A stretch of DNA of 64,000 nucleotides from an uncultured Clostridia bacterium (lineage in GTDB: Bacteria; Bacillota; Clostridia; Christensenellales; Aristaeellaceae). The notes beneath the pieces were generated by a model that was given only the letters and a program-made list of their open reading frames with translations, did not search any database and was not told the DNA's origin. A program made the position numbers and the translations under genes. Of the stretch, positions 1 to 8,213 are shown one piece after another. The stretch covers positions 1 through 64,000 of the forward strand of contig CAKTWP010000001.1 in NCBI GenBank assembly GCA_934630705.1, in the 5' to 3' direction. The first letter of the stretch is position 1. Every line of letters begins with the position of its first letter.

Positions 1-194
1 TCTATCATAAAGGCCCCATGCTTTCAAGCCATCCGCATGCTGCTTTCGAACCAATCCGCGACAAATACGGCTTTCTGGTTTTCATTCACGTCCTCGCCAG
101 CGGCCTAATCGAGCCGTACCTGAAAAGTGAAATCGATCTGTCGCTGGCGCAGATCAATGACGAAATCAATAAAATGTTCCTGGCTGGAATGTAG
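1..194 (+). CDS. C-terminal end of an unrecognised protein, cut by the window edge
   Basis: An open frame enters from the left edge (first full codon at 3) and ends with TAG at 192-194, giving 63 visible residues that finish in a charged helix-like tail (EIDLSLAQINDEINKMF). No start codon can be assigned because the gene begins outside the window. Codon use is visibly less GC-rich than in the genes to the right. The gene faces the tRNA-Leu on the opposite strand. The tail of a DDE transposase is possible, but I cannot identify a family from this fragment. About 180 bases after the stop hold no convincing gene. An AGGAGGT followed by ATG at 287 opens only eight codons. Confidence 0.4.
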   Translation, partial: YHKGPMLSSHPHAAFEPIRDKYGFLVFIHVLASGLIEPYLKSEIDLSLAQINDEINKMFLAGM

Positions 195-371
195 CTGTAT
201 CAGTAACCGCTCAAACAGGCGACTTGCAAGTTCTTCACTAAAGCGTGGTAAATAGTTCCACCCGACAAGAAAAGGAGGTCTATCTAATGACAAAGCATTT
301 GAGCCCTCTCTGAAAGAATTGATCGCAGGTTGTACAGAGCAACTGGCATGGGGATTTGAGCCGCCATGGGG

Positions 372-413
372 TAAAAGAAAAGCACCAGCCTTTGTATCAA
401 AAGCTGGTACTTC
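372..413 (-). terminator. Rho-independent terminator of tRNA-Leu
   Basis: On the minus strand a stem of about 10 bp (ACCAGCTTTTG / CAAAGGCTGGT, one mismatch) is followed by a T-rich run (CTTTTCTTTT). It lies directly 3' of the tRNA-Leu gene. Confidence 0.75.
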
Positions 414-416
414 ATA

Positions 417-503
417 TGGTAGGGCTGGCGGGGCTCGAACCCGCACGAACAAAAAGTTCATCAGATTTTAAGTCTGAGGTGTCTGCCATTCCACCACAGC
501 CCC
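417..503 (-). tRNA. tRNA-Leu (anticodon UAA)
   Basis: The minus strand folds as a class II tRNA of 87 nt. The acceptor GGGGCTG pairs with CAGCCCT (first pair G-U), followed by discriminator A and an encoded CCA. The anticodon stem-loop CAGACTTAAAATCTG presents TAA, so it reads UUA as leucine. A long variable arm (TGAACTTTTTGTTCG) and the T-arm GCGGGTTCGAGCCCCGC follow. It has its own promoter and terminator and looks like a monocistronic gene. The flank on its 3' side carries an AT-richer partial gene, so this tRNA could be an integration site, but no attachment repeat is visible in the window. Confidence 0.97.
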
Positions 504-514
504 GAATCCGAATA

Positions 515-543
515 ATTATACCACAGTTTTCCTCCAAATGCAA
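515..543 (-). promoter_or_regulatory. Promoter of tRNA-Leu
   Basis: Minus strand: TTGCAT (538-543), 17-nt spacer, TATAAT (515-520), 12 nt before the tRNA 5' end. Confidence 0.75.
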
Positions 544-629
544 GAAAAAGCAGGCGGGCCACCGCCGGAAAGTGCTTCACAGAAAGCCGATCCGGCAGGC
601 AGAGCCGCGCCCGCTTCATCATGCGCTAT

Positions 630-3473
630 TTACTTCTGATACAGCTTCACCTGTGCCAGCTGATGAGGCTTGAGGGCGAAACGCACCTGGCCATCCGCCT
701 GCTCCGCCGCTGCCAGCGGCCGCTCATCCAGATCCGTCAGCTCCGCCCGCGCAACGGTGAAAGGCGGCGTGATCACAACGGTATCCGCTTCCCCGGCATC
801 TTCAAAGCAGCGCAGAACCAGCGCGCCGTCTGCCGCCACATCCAGCGCGGTCATCACGGAATGCTCCGCCGCAAAGCCCATCATGGAGCCCCGCGCAGGC
901 AGAGAGCCGGGATGGGACGCCGTGGGCACGGCTACCATGGGCCGAATCAGCGTTTCCGCCTTGTTTTTCAGGGCCGCCGGTTGGCCATCCGTCAGGGACA
1001 GGAACAGCTTGATGGCATGAATGCCCCGCTCCGGATAAGGATCGGGATCCCCGGCCGTATTAATCAGCGTGACGGACAGCACATCGTCCGCCAGACGATA
1101 GCCATACTTGCAATCGCTGGTGAGCGCCAGGGTTTCGCCGGAAGCCTTGGCCCAGGCCGTGGTCAGGGCAGGCACATCGATCTGCCGGGCGGCGCGGGTC
1201 GCCACGCCTGCGGGTACATCGCAGACGATCTCCTCCCCGCCTGCTTTCAGCGGCACGCGGAAGGACAAAACCGGGATGAAGGACTGGTTCTGCATCACCT
1301 CGTGCCAATCCACCCGCAGATCCAGAGAAAGATGATCTGCGTCTGCATCCAGAGACACGGTGTAATCCACCGTGGAGTGCATCACATGCTGCTTGAAGGA
1401 AACAGACTGACGAAGCGCGCCCTTGTCCACCGTGACGGTCTGGGTATCGGTCACGGCATCCATACCCAGATACCGGCCGATGCGCCAGGCGGTCATGCCC
1501 GGGTTCTGGGTGCGCACCAGATACAGCCCGGCAGGAGCGGCGAGCATTTCCGCGCCCGTTCGCTTATCCACAATGGAATGAATCATACCGCTGCCCGTAT
1601 CAAAGGAAGCACGGATGCGGCTGTTTTCCAGCACCACGTCCCCCATCGGCTGCTCCTCCCGCTCGGCATAAAGCAGATGCGTGGGATATGCGGTGCATTC
1701 CTTTTCCCGCAGGGCATAAACCGCATGGCCTAGGGCGGGCACATCCGCTGCAATGAGCACCCGGCAATAGCGATGCGCCCAGTAGCTCACGGGCTCCCGA
1801 TCCAGCAGCTGGAAGGGCACCTGCCTGCCTTCGTGATCCACCGCTTCGAGCCGATCGTAATTCCCGCTGTAATCCCACACCGTGAGCTCCACCAGCTCCT
1901 TGCGGGGCACCGGGGCGGGATTGAAAACGGTATAGACGCGCGTCTTTCCCGCGCCCCGCTCGGGATTGGGCACGCCCGCATAGCTGGCAATGCCAAAGCC
2001 GACGCCGGCGCCCTCGGAACGGGTGCGGGCGATGCAATCATCGCAGGGGAAGGCGCTGGTATCCACCGCCTGAGACAGGGCCTGATACGCCTTGCTCTGC
2101 TCGCTCTGGGCATGGGCAATGGACTTGGCCAGCAGCCCCATGGCATACTCCCGGCTTTCCTGCACGCAGGAACCCGTCAGAATATCATGGAAATGGGTGA
2201 ACAGCACATCCCGCCAGGCGGAGGAGAACACATCCCGGCGGAAAGCCGTGCCCAGCACGAAATGGGACAGAACGCTCATGCGGCCTGCATCCGTCAGGGC
2301 GGCTTCAGCCCGGCGATTGGCCAGCTTGATGCGGCTCTGGGTGGAATAGCAGCCGGTGAAGATGGCGTTGAGCTCATGATCGATCACCGGCAGCTTTTCC
2401 CGTACAGCCTCGGCCTTTTGGAAGTATTCGTGGATGGTGCCGAACCGCAGCGTCGGGAAAATGGGCCATTGCTGCATTTCCAGCAGCATTTCGATATCCC
2501 GTCGGGTGGGACCGCCGCCATGGTTGCCCGCGCCGTACACGATCAGCGACGTTTTCAGCCCGCCGCAGCGCCGGGCCATTTCCACTGCACCGGTGCCGTT
2601 ATCCGGATTGATGCCGCCGTTATACCAGTACGGCTCCTTATACATGAGCACTTCGCTGCCGGACGGCGCGCGGAAGCGATACAGCGTCACATCGGCCTGC
2701 AGGCCCCGGCAATGATAATAATAGGGTACCGCGCCCAGCGTGTCGATCTCAGGCACAAAGCGGCTGTGGCCGAAGGTATCCGGAGAGAAATCCACTTTCA
2801 CGCTGCCGGGGGCAATGCCCCAGACCTTGTGCAGATAATCCCGGGTTTCCTGGATATGCCGCAGCAGGGATTCGGTATCGGGCATGTTTTTATCGGTTTC
2901 CACCCAGGCGTTGGCCGTCACTTCCCAGCGGCCCTCCCGGATGCGCTGCTGAATCTCGGCCATCATGTCCGGATCATATTCCTCCACGATGCGATACACC
3001 GACGCCTGGGACTGGGCATAGGTGAAGCCCGGATATTCCCGCATCAGATTCAGCATGGTGCGGAAGGTGCTCAGCGTCACGGCCACCGTCTCCTGCCAGC
3101 CCCACATCCAGTTCATGTCAATATGGGCATGGGCCACATACAGCACTTCATATTCCTTGGCCGCCGCCTGCAGGGACGACAGCCTGCTTTCCGCTTCCAG
3201 CGCGGCCTGCCTGGTGATGGCTTCTTCCTGGGCAACGCATCCCTCCAGCACGGCCAGCGCCGCGTCGATCTCCCCATCATAGCGGCCATCGTTGGCGGCG
3301 GACAGCTGCAGCGCAAAATTCACCTCGGACAGAATCCGCCGGGCGGCGGGCCGCAGGGACGTGATGTGGTTGCGCTCGGCCACATCGGGTTCATAGGTGT
3401 GCTCAAAGTGCAGCTTTTCCCGATTGCCGGCAACCTGCTTTTTCAACTGTTCAAAACGCGCGAACAAATTCAT
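630..3473 (-). CDS. Alpha-mannosidase, glycoside hydrolase family 38
   Basis: A 947-residue GH38 enzyme expected to release mannose from alpha-mannosides. The catalytic domain starts near residue 110 with the zinc-binding block AHAHIDMNWMW (H117, D119). SPDTFGHS carries the likely nucleophile D231, followed by GAGNHGGGPTRRD. The middle and C-terminal beta domains of the family fill the remainder, and the length is normal. The start at 3473 is chosen because GGGAGGA lies 7 nt upstream; an open extension to 3512 lacks this. No signal peptide is present, so it probably acts in the cytoplasm on imported oligosaccharides. It is the last gene of the operon with the aldolase, isomerase and kinase, 16 nt after the aldolase stop. 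The sugar link is inferred from family and context. Confidence 0.93.
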   Translation of the reverse strand: MNLFARFEQLKKQVAGNREKLHFEHTYEPDVAERNHITSLRPAARRILSEVNFALQLSAANDGRYDGEIDAALAVLEGCVAQEEAITRQAALEAESRLSSLQAAAKEYEVLYVAHAHIDMNWMWGWQETVAVTLSTFRTMLNLMREYPGFTYAQSQASVYRIVEEYDPDMMAEIQQRIREGRWEVTANAWVETDKNMPDTESLLRHIQETRDYLHKVWGIAPGSVKVDFSPDTFGHSRFVPEIDTLGAVPYYYHCRGLQADVTLYRFRAPSGSEVLMYKEPYWYNGGINPDNGTGAVEMARRCGGLKTSLIVYGAGNHGGGPTRRDIEMLLEMQQWPIFPTLRFGTIHEYFQKAEAVREKLPVIDHELNAIFTGCYSTQSRIKLANRRAEAALTDAGRMSVLSHFVLGTAFRRDVFSSAWRDVLFTHFHDILTGSCVQESREYAMGLLAKSIAHAQSEQSKAYQALSQAVDTSAFPCDDCIARTRSEGAGVGFGIASYAGVPNPERGAGKTRVYTVFNPAPVPRKELVELTVWDYSGNYDRLEAVDHEGRQVPFQLLDREPVSYWAHRYCRVLIAADVPALGHAVYALREKECTAYPTHLLYAEREEQPMGDVVLENSRIRASFDTGSGMIHSIVDKRTGAEMLAAPAGLYLVRTQNPGMTAWRIGRYLGMDAVTDTQTVTVDKGALRQSVSFKQHVMHSTVDYTVSLDADADHLSLDLRVDWHEVMQNQSFIPVLSFRVPLKAGGEEIVCDVPAGVATRAARQIDVPALTTAWAKASGETLALTSDCKYGYRLADDVLSVTLINTAGDPDPYPERGIHAIKLFLSLTDGQPAALKNKAETLIRPMVAVPTASHPGSLPARGSMMGFAAEHSVMTALDVAADGALVLRCFEDAGEADTVVITPPFTVARAELTDLDERPLAAAEQADGQVRFALKPHQLAQVKLYQK

Positions 3474-3489
3474 GGCTTTTCCTCCCTTT

Positions 3490-4326
3490 TCAGGCTTTAT
3501 TCTGGCAGCCAAACAGCGCCATTTTCTTCATCACAGCTTCCCGGATCGCGTCCTTTTTCAGGTTCCGGGCAGAAAGATAATCCAGTTTTTCGGCCACGGC
3601 CTGCTTCTGGGCCGCCATACCCGCCAGACACAGATCCGTGAAAATATTCACCTTGGCAATGCCGCCCTGAACGGCTCGGCGGAAATCATCATCGCTCAGA
3701 CCGGAGCCCCCATGGAGCACCAGCGGCGCATCCACCGCCGCCCGAATCTGCGCCAGCCGGTCAAAGGACAGCTTGGGCGCGGTTTTGTATGCGCCATGGG
3801 CAGTGCCAATGGCGATGGCCAGTGCGTCCACGCCGGTATCCCGCAGATAATCCGTGGCTTCCTGCAGGGTGGTATAGCGATCCTCCCCGGCGGGATCGCT
3901 GCCGTCCGCGCTGCCCACATGGCCGATTTCCCCTTCCACCGTGACCCCAAAGGCATGGGCAATGCGCACGATTTCCCGGGTTTCCTGAATGTTCTGGGCA
4001 TAAGGCTTGGCGGATGCGTCATACATCACGCTGGAAAAGCCCAGCCGCAGCGCTTCCATGCAGCGGTCGAAGGTGAGCCCATGGTCATAATGCACCACCA
4101 CCGGCACCCTGGCCCGCTTGGCCGCGGCGATCACGGAGGGGGCGATGAGCTGCAATTCCCCATAGGGCAGCAGCACCTCGGCCGTGCCGATAATGATGGG
4201 CGCGCGCATTTCCTCTGCTGCCTCAATAGCCGCCTGAAGCATATCCGTGTCCGTGGTGTTAAACAGCCCCACGGCATAATGCCCCTGCTGGGCAGGCCGC
4301 AGCACATCATTCAAATTCACAAGCAT
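3490..4326 (-). CDS. Class II ketose-(bis)phosphate aldolase
   Basis: A 278-residue aldolase of the FbaA/GatY/KbaY family that splits a ketose phosphate into dihydroxyacetone phosphate and an aldehyde using zinc. The block VVVHYDHG holds the catalytic D81 and zinc ligand H82. EGEIGHVG, IGTAHGAYK (H177) and LHGGSGL (H205) supply the other metal and phosphate contacts. The length is typical. ATG at 4326 follows AAGGGAGGA. The gene lies 15 nt after the isomerase gene and 16 nt before the mannosidase. Given the PfkB kinase in the operon, fructose 1-phosphate (or xylulose 1-phosphate, tagatose/fructose bisphosphate) is the likely substrate; sequence alone cannot decide. Confidence 0.9.
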   Translation of the reverse strand: MLVNLNDVLRPAQQGHYAVGLFNTTDTDMLQAAIEAAEEMRAPIIIGTAEVLLPYGELQLIAPSVIAAAKRARVPVVVHYDHGLTFDRCMEALRLGFSSVMYDASAKPYAQNIQETREIVRIAHAFGVTVEGEIGHVGSADGSDPAGEDRYTTLQEATDYLRDTGVDALAIAIGTAHGAYKTAPKLSFDRLAQIRAAVDAPLVLHGGSGLSDDDFRRAVQGGIAKVNIFTDLCLAGMAAQKQAVAEKLDYLSARNLKKDAIREAVMKKMALFGCQNKA

Positions 4327-4341
4327 GGCTCGTTTCCTCCC

Positions 4342-4881
4342 TTAATCCATATCAATCTGCGGAATGCGCACGATCTGATCATCAGTGAACTGGTCGGTTT
4401 CATCGGTGCTGTGGGTGGAGAATTCAGAGATCACCGCGCCCTCGGGCCCGGCCTGGAACCAGTGCTTTGTGCCGGGCAGCAGGGTATATTGCTGGCCGGG
4501 ATGCAGCACCACCTCGTGGAACACCGTCACCTTCGTTTCCGGCAGCTTGCCCTGAATATCCGCCGCTTCGCCGTCTCCGTCCACATAGAGATACACCGTG
4601 CCATACCGGCAGCGGAAGGTTTCCTCCTTGCCGGGCATGCCGTTGGTGGCCACATGCCAGTGCTCCGGACAGGTCTGGCCCGGGAACAATACCATTTCCT
4701 TGGCGCAGACCCGGTCGGTGTTCACATACACGATCAGCTCCAGCCCCACGTTTTTCACCCGGCCCAGCCCGAAATCCGCCACCTCAATACGGCTCTTTTC
4801 GTCCTCCGTCAAAATGATGTGCGCCTTGTCAAAATAGGTCAGCGCTTCCTTGGCGCAGGCCTGCATTTCCGAATACTTCAC
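4342..4881 (-). CDS. D-lyxose ketol-isomerase family (lyxose/mannose isomerase), cupin
   Basis: A 179-residue single-domain cupin of the D-lyxose isomerase family (EC 5.3.1.15). Characterised members interconvert D-lyxose with D-xylulose and also D-mannose with D-fructose. The metal site is visible as CPEHWH (H74, H76), E87 in GKEETFR, and H140 in LLPGTKHW. The start is GTG at 4881, which overlaps the kinase stop as GTGA and has GGGAGGA 7-8 nt upstream, so the two genes are translationally coupled. Beside an alpha-mannosidase, mannose to fructose conversion is the most economical role; this is inference. Confidence 0.9.
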   Translation of the reverse strand: MKYSEMQACAKEALTYFDKAHIILTEDEKSRIEVADFGLGRVKNVGLELIVYVNTDRVCAKEMVLFPGQTCPEHWHVATNGMPGKEETFRCRYGTVYLYVDGDGEAADIQGKLPETKVTVFHEVVLHPGQQYTLLPGTKHWFQAGPEGAVISEFSTHSTDETDQFTDDQIVRIPQIDMD

Positions 4882-5897
4882 AGCTCATTCCTCCCCCATT
4901 CCCGTGTGATTTTCAGCAGCGTTTCTTCACCCTGCATGCCGCTTACCGAGTCCGCCGCTGCCAGATTGGCGGCGGCAGCGGCGGCAGCATAGGACAGCAT
5001 GTCCGCCGGGGCAAAGCCCCGATAAATCCCGTGCAGGCATCCTGCGCAGAAAGCATCCCCCGCGCCCACGCTGCCCTGAATATACCCCTTGGGCAGCCGG
5101 AACGAGGGCACGGCCACAAACCCTGTTTCCACATCCAGGCAGAAGCCCGCCTCCGGGCAATGAATCACCGCCCGGTGCTTCACCCCGGCGTTCATCAGCC
5201 CCTCCAGCGCCCGGCGAATCTGGGCCTGATCCAGCCTGTCCGCCTCATCCCGGGGCTGCAGCCCGAACGGCGCGCAAGCTTCAATTTCGTTCATGATGGC
5301 GTAATCGCAGTATTTCAGCGCGGGCAGCACGATCTCCCGATACCGGCCCTGGGCATCGCTGACTGCATCAATGGAGGTTGCAATCCCCCGCTCCTGCGCA
5401 TCATGGAGAAACCGGGCCATGGCCGTGCCATAGACCGAATCCGGCGCATCAAACCGGTCCAGCAGCATCAGATACCCCACATGGAGCATCCGGGCACTTA
5501 GCCGATCCAGATTCACGTCCTCCGGGCAAAATTCCGCGTTTGCACCCTTATGATGAAAGAAGGTGCGCTCCCCCGTGTCCAGGGCGCTCATCACGTCGCT
5601 GAAGCTGGTGGCGCTTTTTTCGGAGCGGATCACTCCGCTGATGTCCACCCCCATTTCCTGCAGCCGGGCGGCCACATAATCTCCCGGCTCATCCGCGCCC
5701 AGGCGGCCCAGGGCATACAGCGGATAGCCGCCGCCCATCCGGGCCAAATCCAAAATGGTATTGGGCACACAGCCGCCCACGCCCCGGCTCACATCCTGAA
5801 TCTGGGCCAACAGCCCGGGTCGAGGATAGGTGGCCACCCGCTTGATGCTGTCCACCAGCATATTGCCGGCGATGGCAATTCCCGCGCGTTCCTGCAT
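4878..5897 (-). CDS. PfkB-family carbohydrate kinase
   Basis: A 339-residue ribokinase-fold sugar kinase. The N-terminal substrate region GGCVPNTILDLARMG and the C-terminal ATP/catalytic motif GSVGAGDAFCAG (base D281) are both intact. A run of alanines follows (YAAAAAAANLAAADS). ATG at 5897 is preceded by AGGAGAGAAAAGA; an in-frame extension to 6011 would run through the promoter and is rejected. It is the first gene of the four-gene operon and overlaps the isomerase by 4 nt. In this context the acceptor is probably fructose or xylulose, phosphorylated on C1 for the downstream aldolase, but PfkB members vary widely. Confidence 0.88.
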   Translation of the reverse strand: MQERAGIAIAGNMLVDSIKRVATYPRPGLLAQIQDVSRGVGGCVPNTILDLARMGGGYPLYALGRLGADEPGDYVAARLQEMGVDISGVIRSEKSATSFSDVMSALDTGERTFFHHKGANAEFCPEDVNLDRLSARMLHVGYLMLLDRFDAPDSVYGTAMARFLHDAQERGIATSIDAVSDAQGRYREIVLPALKYCDYAIMNEIEACAPFGLQPRDEADRLDQAQIRRALEGLMNAGVKHRAVIHCPEAGFCLDVETGFVAVPSFRLPKGYIQGSVGAGDAFCAGCLHGIYRGFAPADMLSYAAAAAAANLAAADSVSGMQGEETLLKITREWGRNEL

Positions 5898-5946
5898 TCT
5901 TTTCTCTCCTTGTTCCGGGAAGGCCCTGCCTTCCCTGTTCCCCTTC

Positions 5947-5975
5947 ATTATAGAAAGGCGCTTTCCCCCTGTCAA
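5947..5975 (-). promoter_or_regulatory. Consensus sigma-A promoter of the mannoside operon
   Basis: Minus strand: TTGACA (5970-5975), exactly 17 nt, TATAAT (5947-5952), about 50 nt before the kinase ATG. Such a perfect core promoter would be strong and therefore probably repressed, plausibly by the divergent GntR-type regulator. Confidence 0.85.
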
Positions 5976-6005
5976 GGCGCGGCAGGAAGCGGAGGCGCAG
6001 GTTGA

Positions 6006-6034
6006 TTGCATTTTCTTGTCATACTTGATATAAT
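6006..6034 (+). promoter_or_regulatory. Promoter of the GntR/LacI-type regulator
   Basis: TTGCAT (6006-6011), 17 nt, TATAAT (6029-6034), 19 nt before the regulator ATG. It lies back to back with the operon promoter at 5947-5975, so one regulator could act on both. Confidence 0.65.
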
Positions 6035-6053
6035 GGTTGCGGGAGGGGATAAC

Positions 6054-7109
6054 ATGCAGGGCAACGATCCTTTATATCTGCAAATGCGGGCCTATCTTTT
6101 GGAGCTGATTGAGCGGAACCGGCAGGTACCCTTTTATCGGCTGCCCAGCGAAAACCAGCTGGCCATGAAATTTGGGGCCAGCCGGATCTCGGCCAAGCAT
6201 GCGCTGGACATGCTGCGGGACGAGGGGCTGATCTGCCGCCAGCAGGGGCGAGGCTCCTATATCGCGCCCATTCCGGCGGAGGATGCGGCCCAGGCGCCCA
6301 ATCGGGAGGCCATGGCGCTGATCGTGCCCTTCACCCGCACCATTTTCATGAGCGATCTGATGGACGGGCTGCGGGAGGCGCTGAACGAACAGAATCTGGA
6401 TCTGGTCACGTTTGTCACCGATAATGACCAGGAGCAGGAAATGACGTACCTGCGCCAGGCCCAGGAGCGATTCAAGGGGATTCTGCTGTTTCCCTGCACG
6501 CTGGCGCGGTATCACGAAGAGGTGCTGCGGCTGGTGCTGAACCGGTTTCCGCTGGTGCAGATCGACCGATACCTGCCGGGGCTGAACCTGAGCTGCGTTT
6601 CCTGCGATCACAAAATGGCCACGTATCGGGCAGTGAAATTCCTGCGGGAGAAAGGCCATCGGCGGATCGGATTTGTGGGCCACATGAAGGATCATGCCAG
6701 CTCCGTGGCGCTGCGGCTTAAGGGCTTTGATCTGGCCACCCAGGAGACAGACCCGGGCTATCCCCAATCCTTCAAGCTGAACGTTGCCGACACGCTGGAT
6801 GGCTTTGCCGATGCATTCGCAGCCTATATGCAGGCCATGCGGCCCACGGCAATCATTTCTTCCAGCCATCTGCATGCGCCGGCAATTATTGCCGTGCTCC
6901 GGCAGCTGGGCATGGATCGCCAGGTGCAGCTGATGCTCTATGACAACGAGTTTCAAATCGCCCGGGATTTTCTGGCTTATCCGCTGTTCATTATCGATCA
7001 GCAGCCCCATCTCATCGGCCGCGCCGCAGCCGGGCTGGTAAACCGGCTGGCCTTTCAGGGCGGCCAGCCTGAAAACATTCTGGTGCCGGAAAAGATTATT
7101 GCGCTTTAA
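6054..7109 (+). CDS. GntR-family regulator with LacI-type sugar-binding domain
   Basis: A 351-residue regulator. Residues 1-75 form a GntR winged helix-turn-helix (LPSENQLAMKFGASRISAKHA, then GRGSYIAP). The rest resembles the periplasmic-binding-protein fold of LacI/AraR-type regulators (FIGHMKDHASSVALRLKGF-like block, IISSSHLHAPAIIAVLRQLG). ATG at 6054 follows GGGAGG with a 7-nt gap; an open frame from 6006 is too close to the promoter. It is divergent from the mannoside operon and is the obvious candidate for its sugar-responsive regulator. The effector is unknown. Confidence 0.88.
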   Translation: MQGNDPLYLQMRAYLLELIERNRQVPFYRLPSENQLAMKFGASRISAKHALDMLRDEGLICRQQGRGSYIAPIPAEDAAQAPNREAMALIVPFTRTIFMSDLMDGLREALNEQNLDLVTFVTDNDQEQEMTYLRQAQERFKGILLFPCTLARYHEEVLRLVLNRFPLVQIDRYLPGLNLSCVSCDHKMATYRAVKFLREKGHRRIGFVGHMKDHASSVALRLKGFDLATQETDPGYPQSFKLNVADTLDGFADAFAAYMQAMRPTAIISSSHLHAPAIIAVLRQLGMDRQVQLMLYDNEFQIARDFLAYPLFIIDQQPHLIGRAAAGLVNRLAFQGGQPENILVPEKIIAL

Positions 7110-7130
7110 GAAAGCTGTAAGGATATAGCA

Positions 7131-7192
7131 ATGCGCCCCAGATGCATGGAGGAAACAGGCAAAGCCTTTTCCTGCATCCATCCGGGGCGCAT
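7131..7192. repeat. Convergent-junction palindrome R1 (ATGCGCCCC family)
   Basis: An imperfect inverted repeat of about 26 bp per arm: ATGCGCCCCAGATGCATGG... pairs with ...CCATCCGGGGCGCAT around a short loop. It lies between the convergent gntR-type and lysR-type genes. The same outer arm recurs at 30238, 36597, 43318 and 54970. Confidence 0.85.
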
Positions 7193-7248
7193 GATTGATA
7201 TACGAATGCTCCGATCTACGCCAGTTTTTTCTCCGGTCCAAAAGCGTC

Positions 7249-8157
7249 TCACTTTCCGTCGGTCATCAGGCCGCGGGTTTCGTTGTAACTGTGCACAATA
7301 TCCTGCAGCATTTCCTGATGCTCAAAATCCTGGGTGTAAACGATGTTAATTTCCCGGATCATGCTCAGGTTTTCAATGGGCAGAACGGCGATCTTCCGCT
7401 TTTTCAGCTCATCCATACATGCGCTTTTCGCCAGCACGGATACGCCGAAATCCCGGCGAATCAGATCCTTGATGGTAGCGATATTATCAATTTCCAGCAC
7501 CACGTTAAAATCATCAATGCTCATATTCTGGCTTTCCAGAGATGCCACGAACTGATTGCGGGTGTTGGAATCGGGCAGCCGCAGAATCAGCTTTTCCCGC
7601 TTGAGCTCGTTAATGGTGACCATGCTCTGCTTGGCCAGCTTATGGTTCAGCGACACGGCCAGCACCAGACAGTCCGTATCCAGCATCAAAAACCGCAGCC
7701 CGGGATCGTTCATCTTGCCTTCCACGATGGCAAAATCCAGCTCATAATTCTTGAGCATGTCATACAGGTTGCCCAGCGAATCGGTGATGATTTTGATGGA
7801 CACGCCTTCGTGGGTGGTGGCATACTTGGCCAGCGCTTCGGCAATAGCGTTGCTTTCGGCGGTATGGGTAATGCCGATGGTCAGCGCCGTGATCTGCCGC
7901 TTTTCGCTAGATAAATCCCGCTGCAGATTATGATACAGCGCCAGAAGCCGCTTGGCGTATTTAATCACCAGCTCGCCTTCCCGAGTGACCCGCAGCTCGT
8001 TGCCCGTGCGTTCAAAAATCTTCACGCTCAGCTCGTTTTCCAGCGCGTGGATATGCTGGCTCACGGCAGGCTGGGTGAGGGACAATTGCTCCGCCGCCTT
8101 GGTGAAGCTGCCGGTTTCCACCACCTTCATCAGCGAATAGAGCTTGGAATCAATCAT
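7249..8157 (-). CDS. LysR-family transcriptional regulator
   Basis: A 302-residue LysR regulator. The N-terminal helix-turn-helix is clear (FTKAAEQLSLTQPAVSQHIHALE), followed by FERTGNELRVTREG and an effector-binding domain to the end. ATG at 8157 has AAAGGAG 7 nt upstream; an extension to 8190 lacks support. It starts 48 nt after the MATE gene stop on the same strand, with an extended -10 in the gap, so it may be transcribed both with and without that exporter. Its target may be the MATE gene, but LysR regulators more often act on a divergent gene, so this is weak inference. Confidence 0.9.
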   Translation of the reverse strand: MIDSKLYSLMKVVETGSFTKAAEQLSLTQPAVSQHIHALENELSVKIFERTGNELRVTREGELVIKYAKRLLALYHNLQRDLSSEKRQITALTIGITHTAESNAIAEALAKYATTHEGVSIKIITDSLGNLYDMLKNYELDFAIVEGKMNDPGLRFLMLDTDCLVLAVSLNHKLAKQSMVTINELKREKLILRLPDSNTRNQFVASLESQNMSIDDFNVVLEIDNIATIKDLIRRDFGVSVLAKSACMDELKKRKIAVLPIENLSMIREINIVYTQDFEHQEMLQDIVHSYNETRGLMTDGK

Positions 8158-8204
8158 ACGCGGCTCCTTTATTTCATTGCCCGGCGGCAAAAGATGATTT
8201 TATA

Positions 8205-8213
8205 ATTATATCA
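8205..8213 (-). promoter_or_regulatory. Extended -10 element before the LysR gene
   Basis: Minus strand TGATATAAT, an extended -10 (TGnTATAAT) overlapping the MATE stop codon, about 48 nt before the LysR ATG. No good -35 is seen. Confidence 0.45.
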
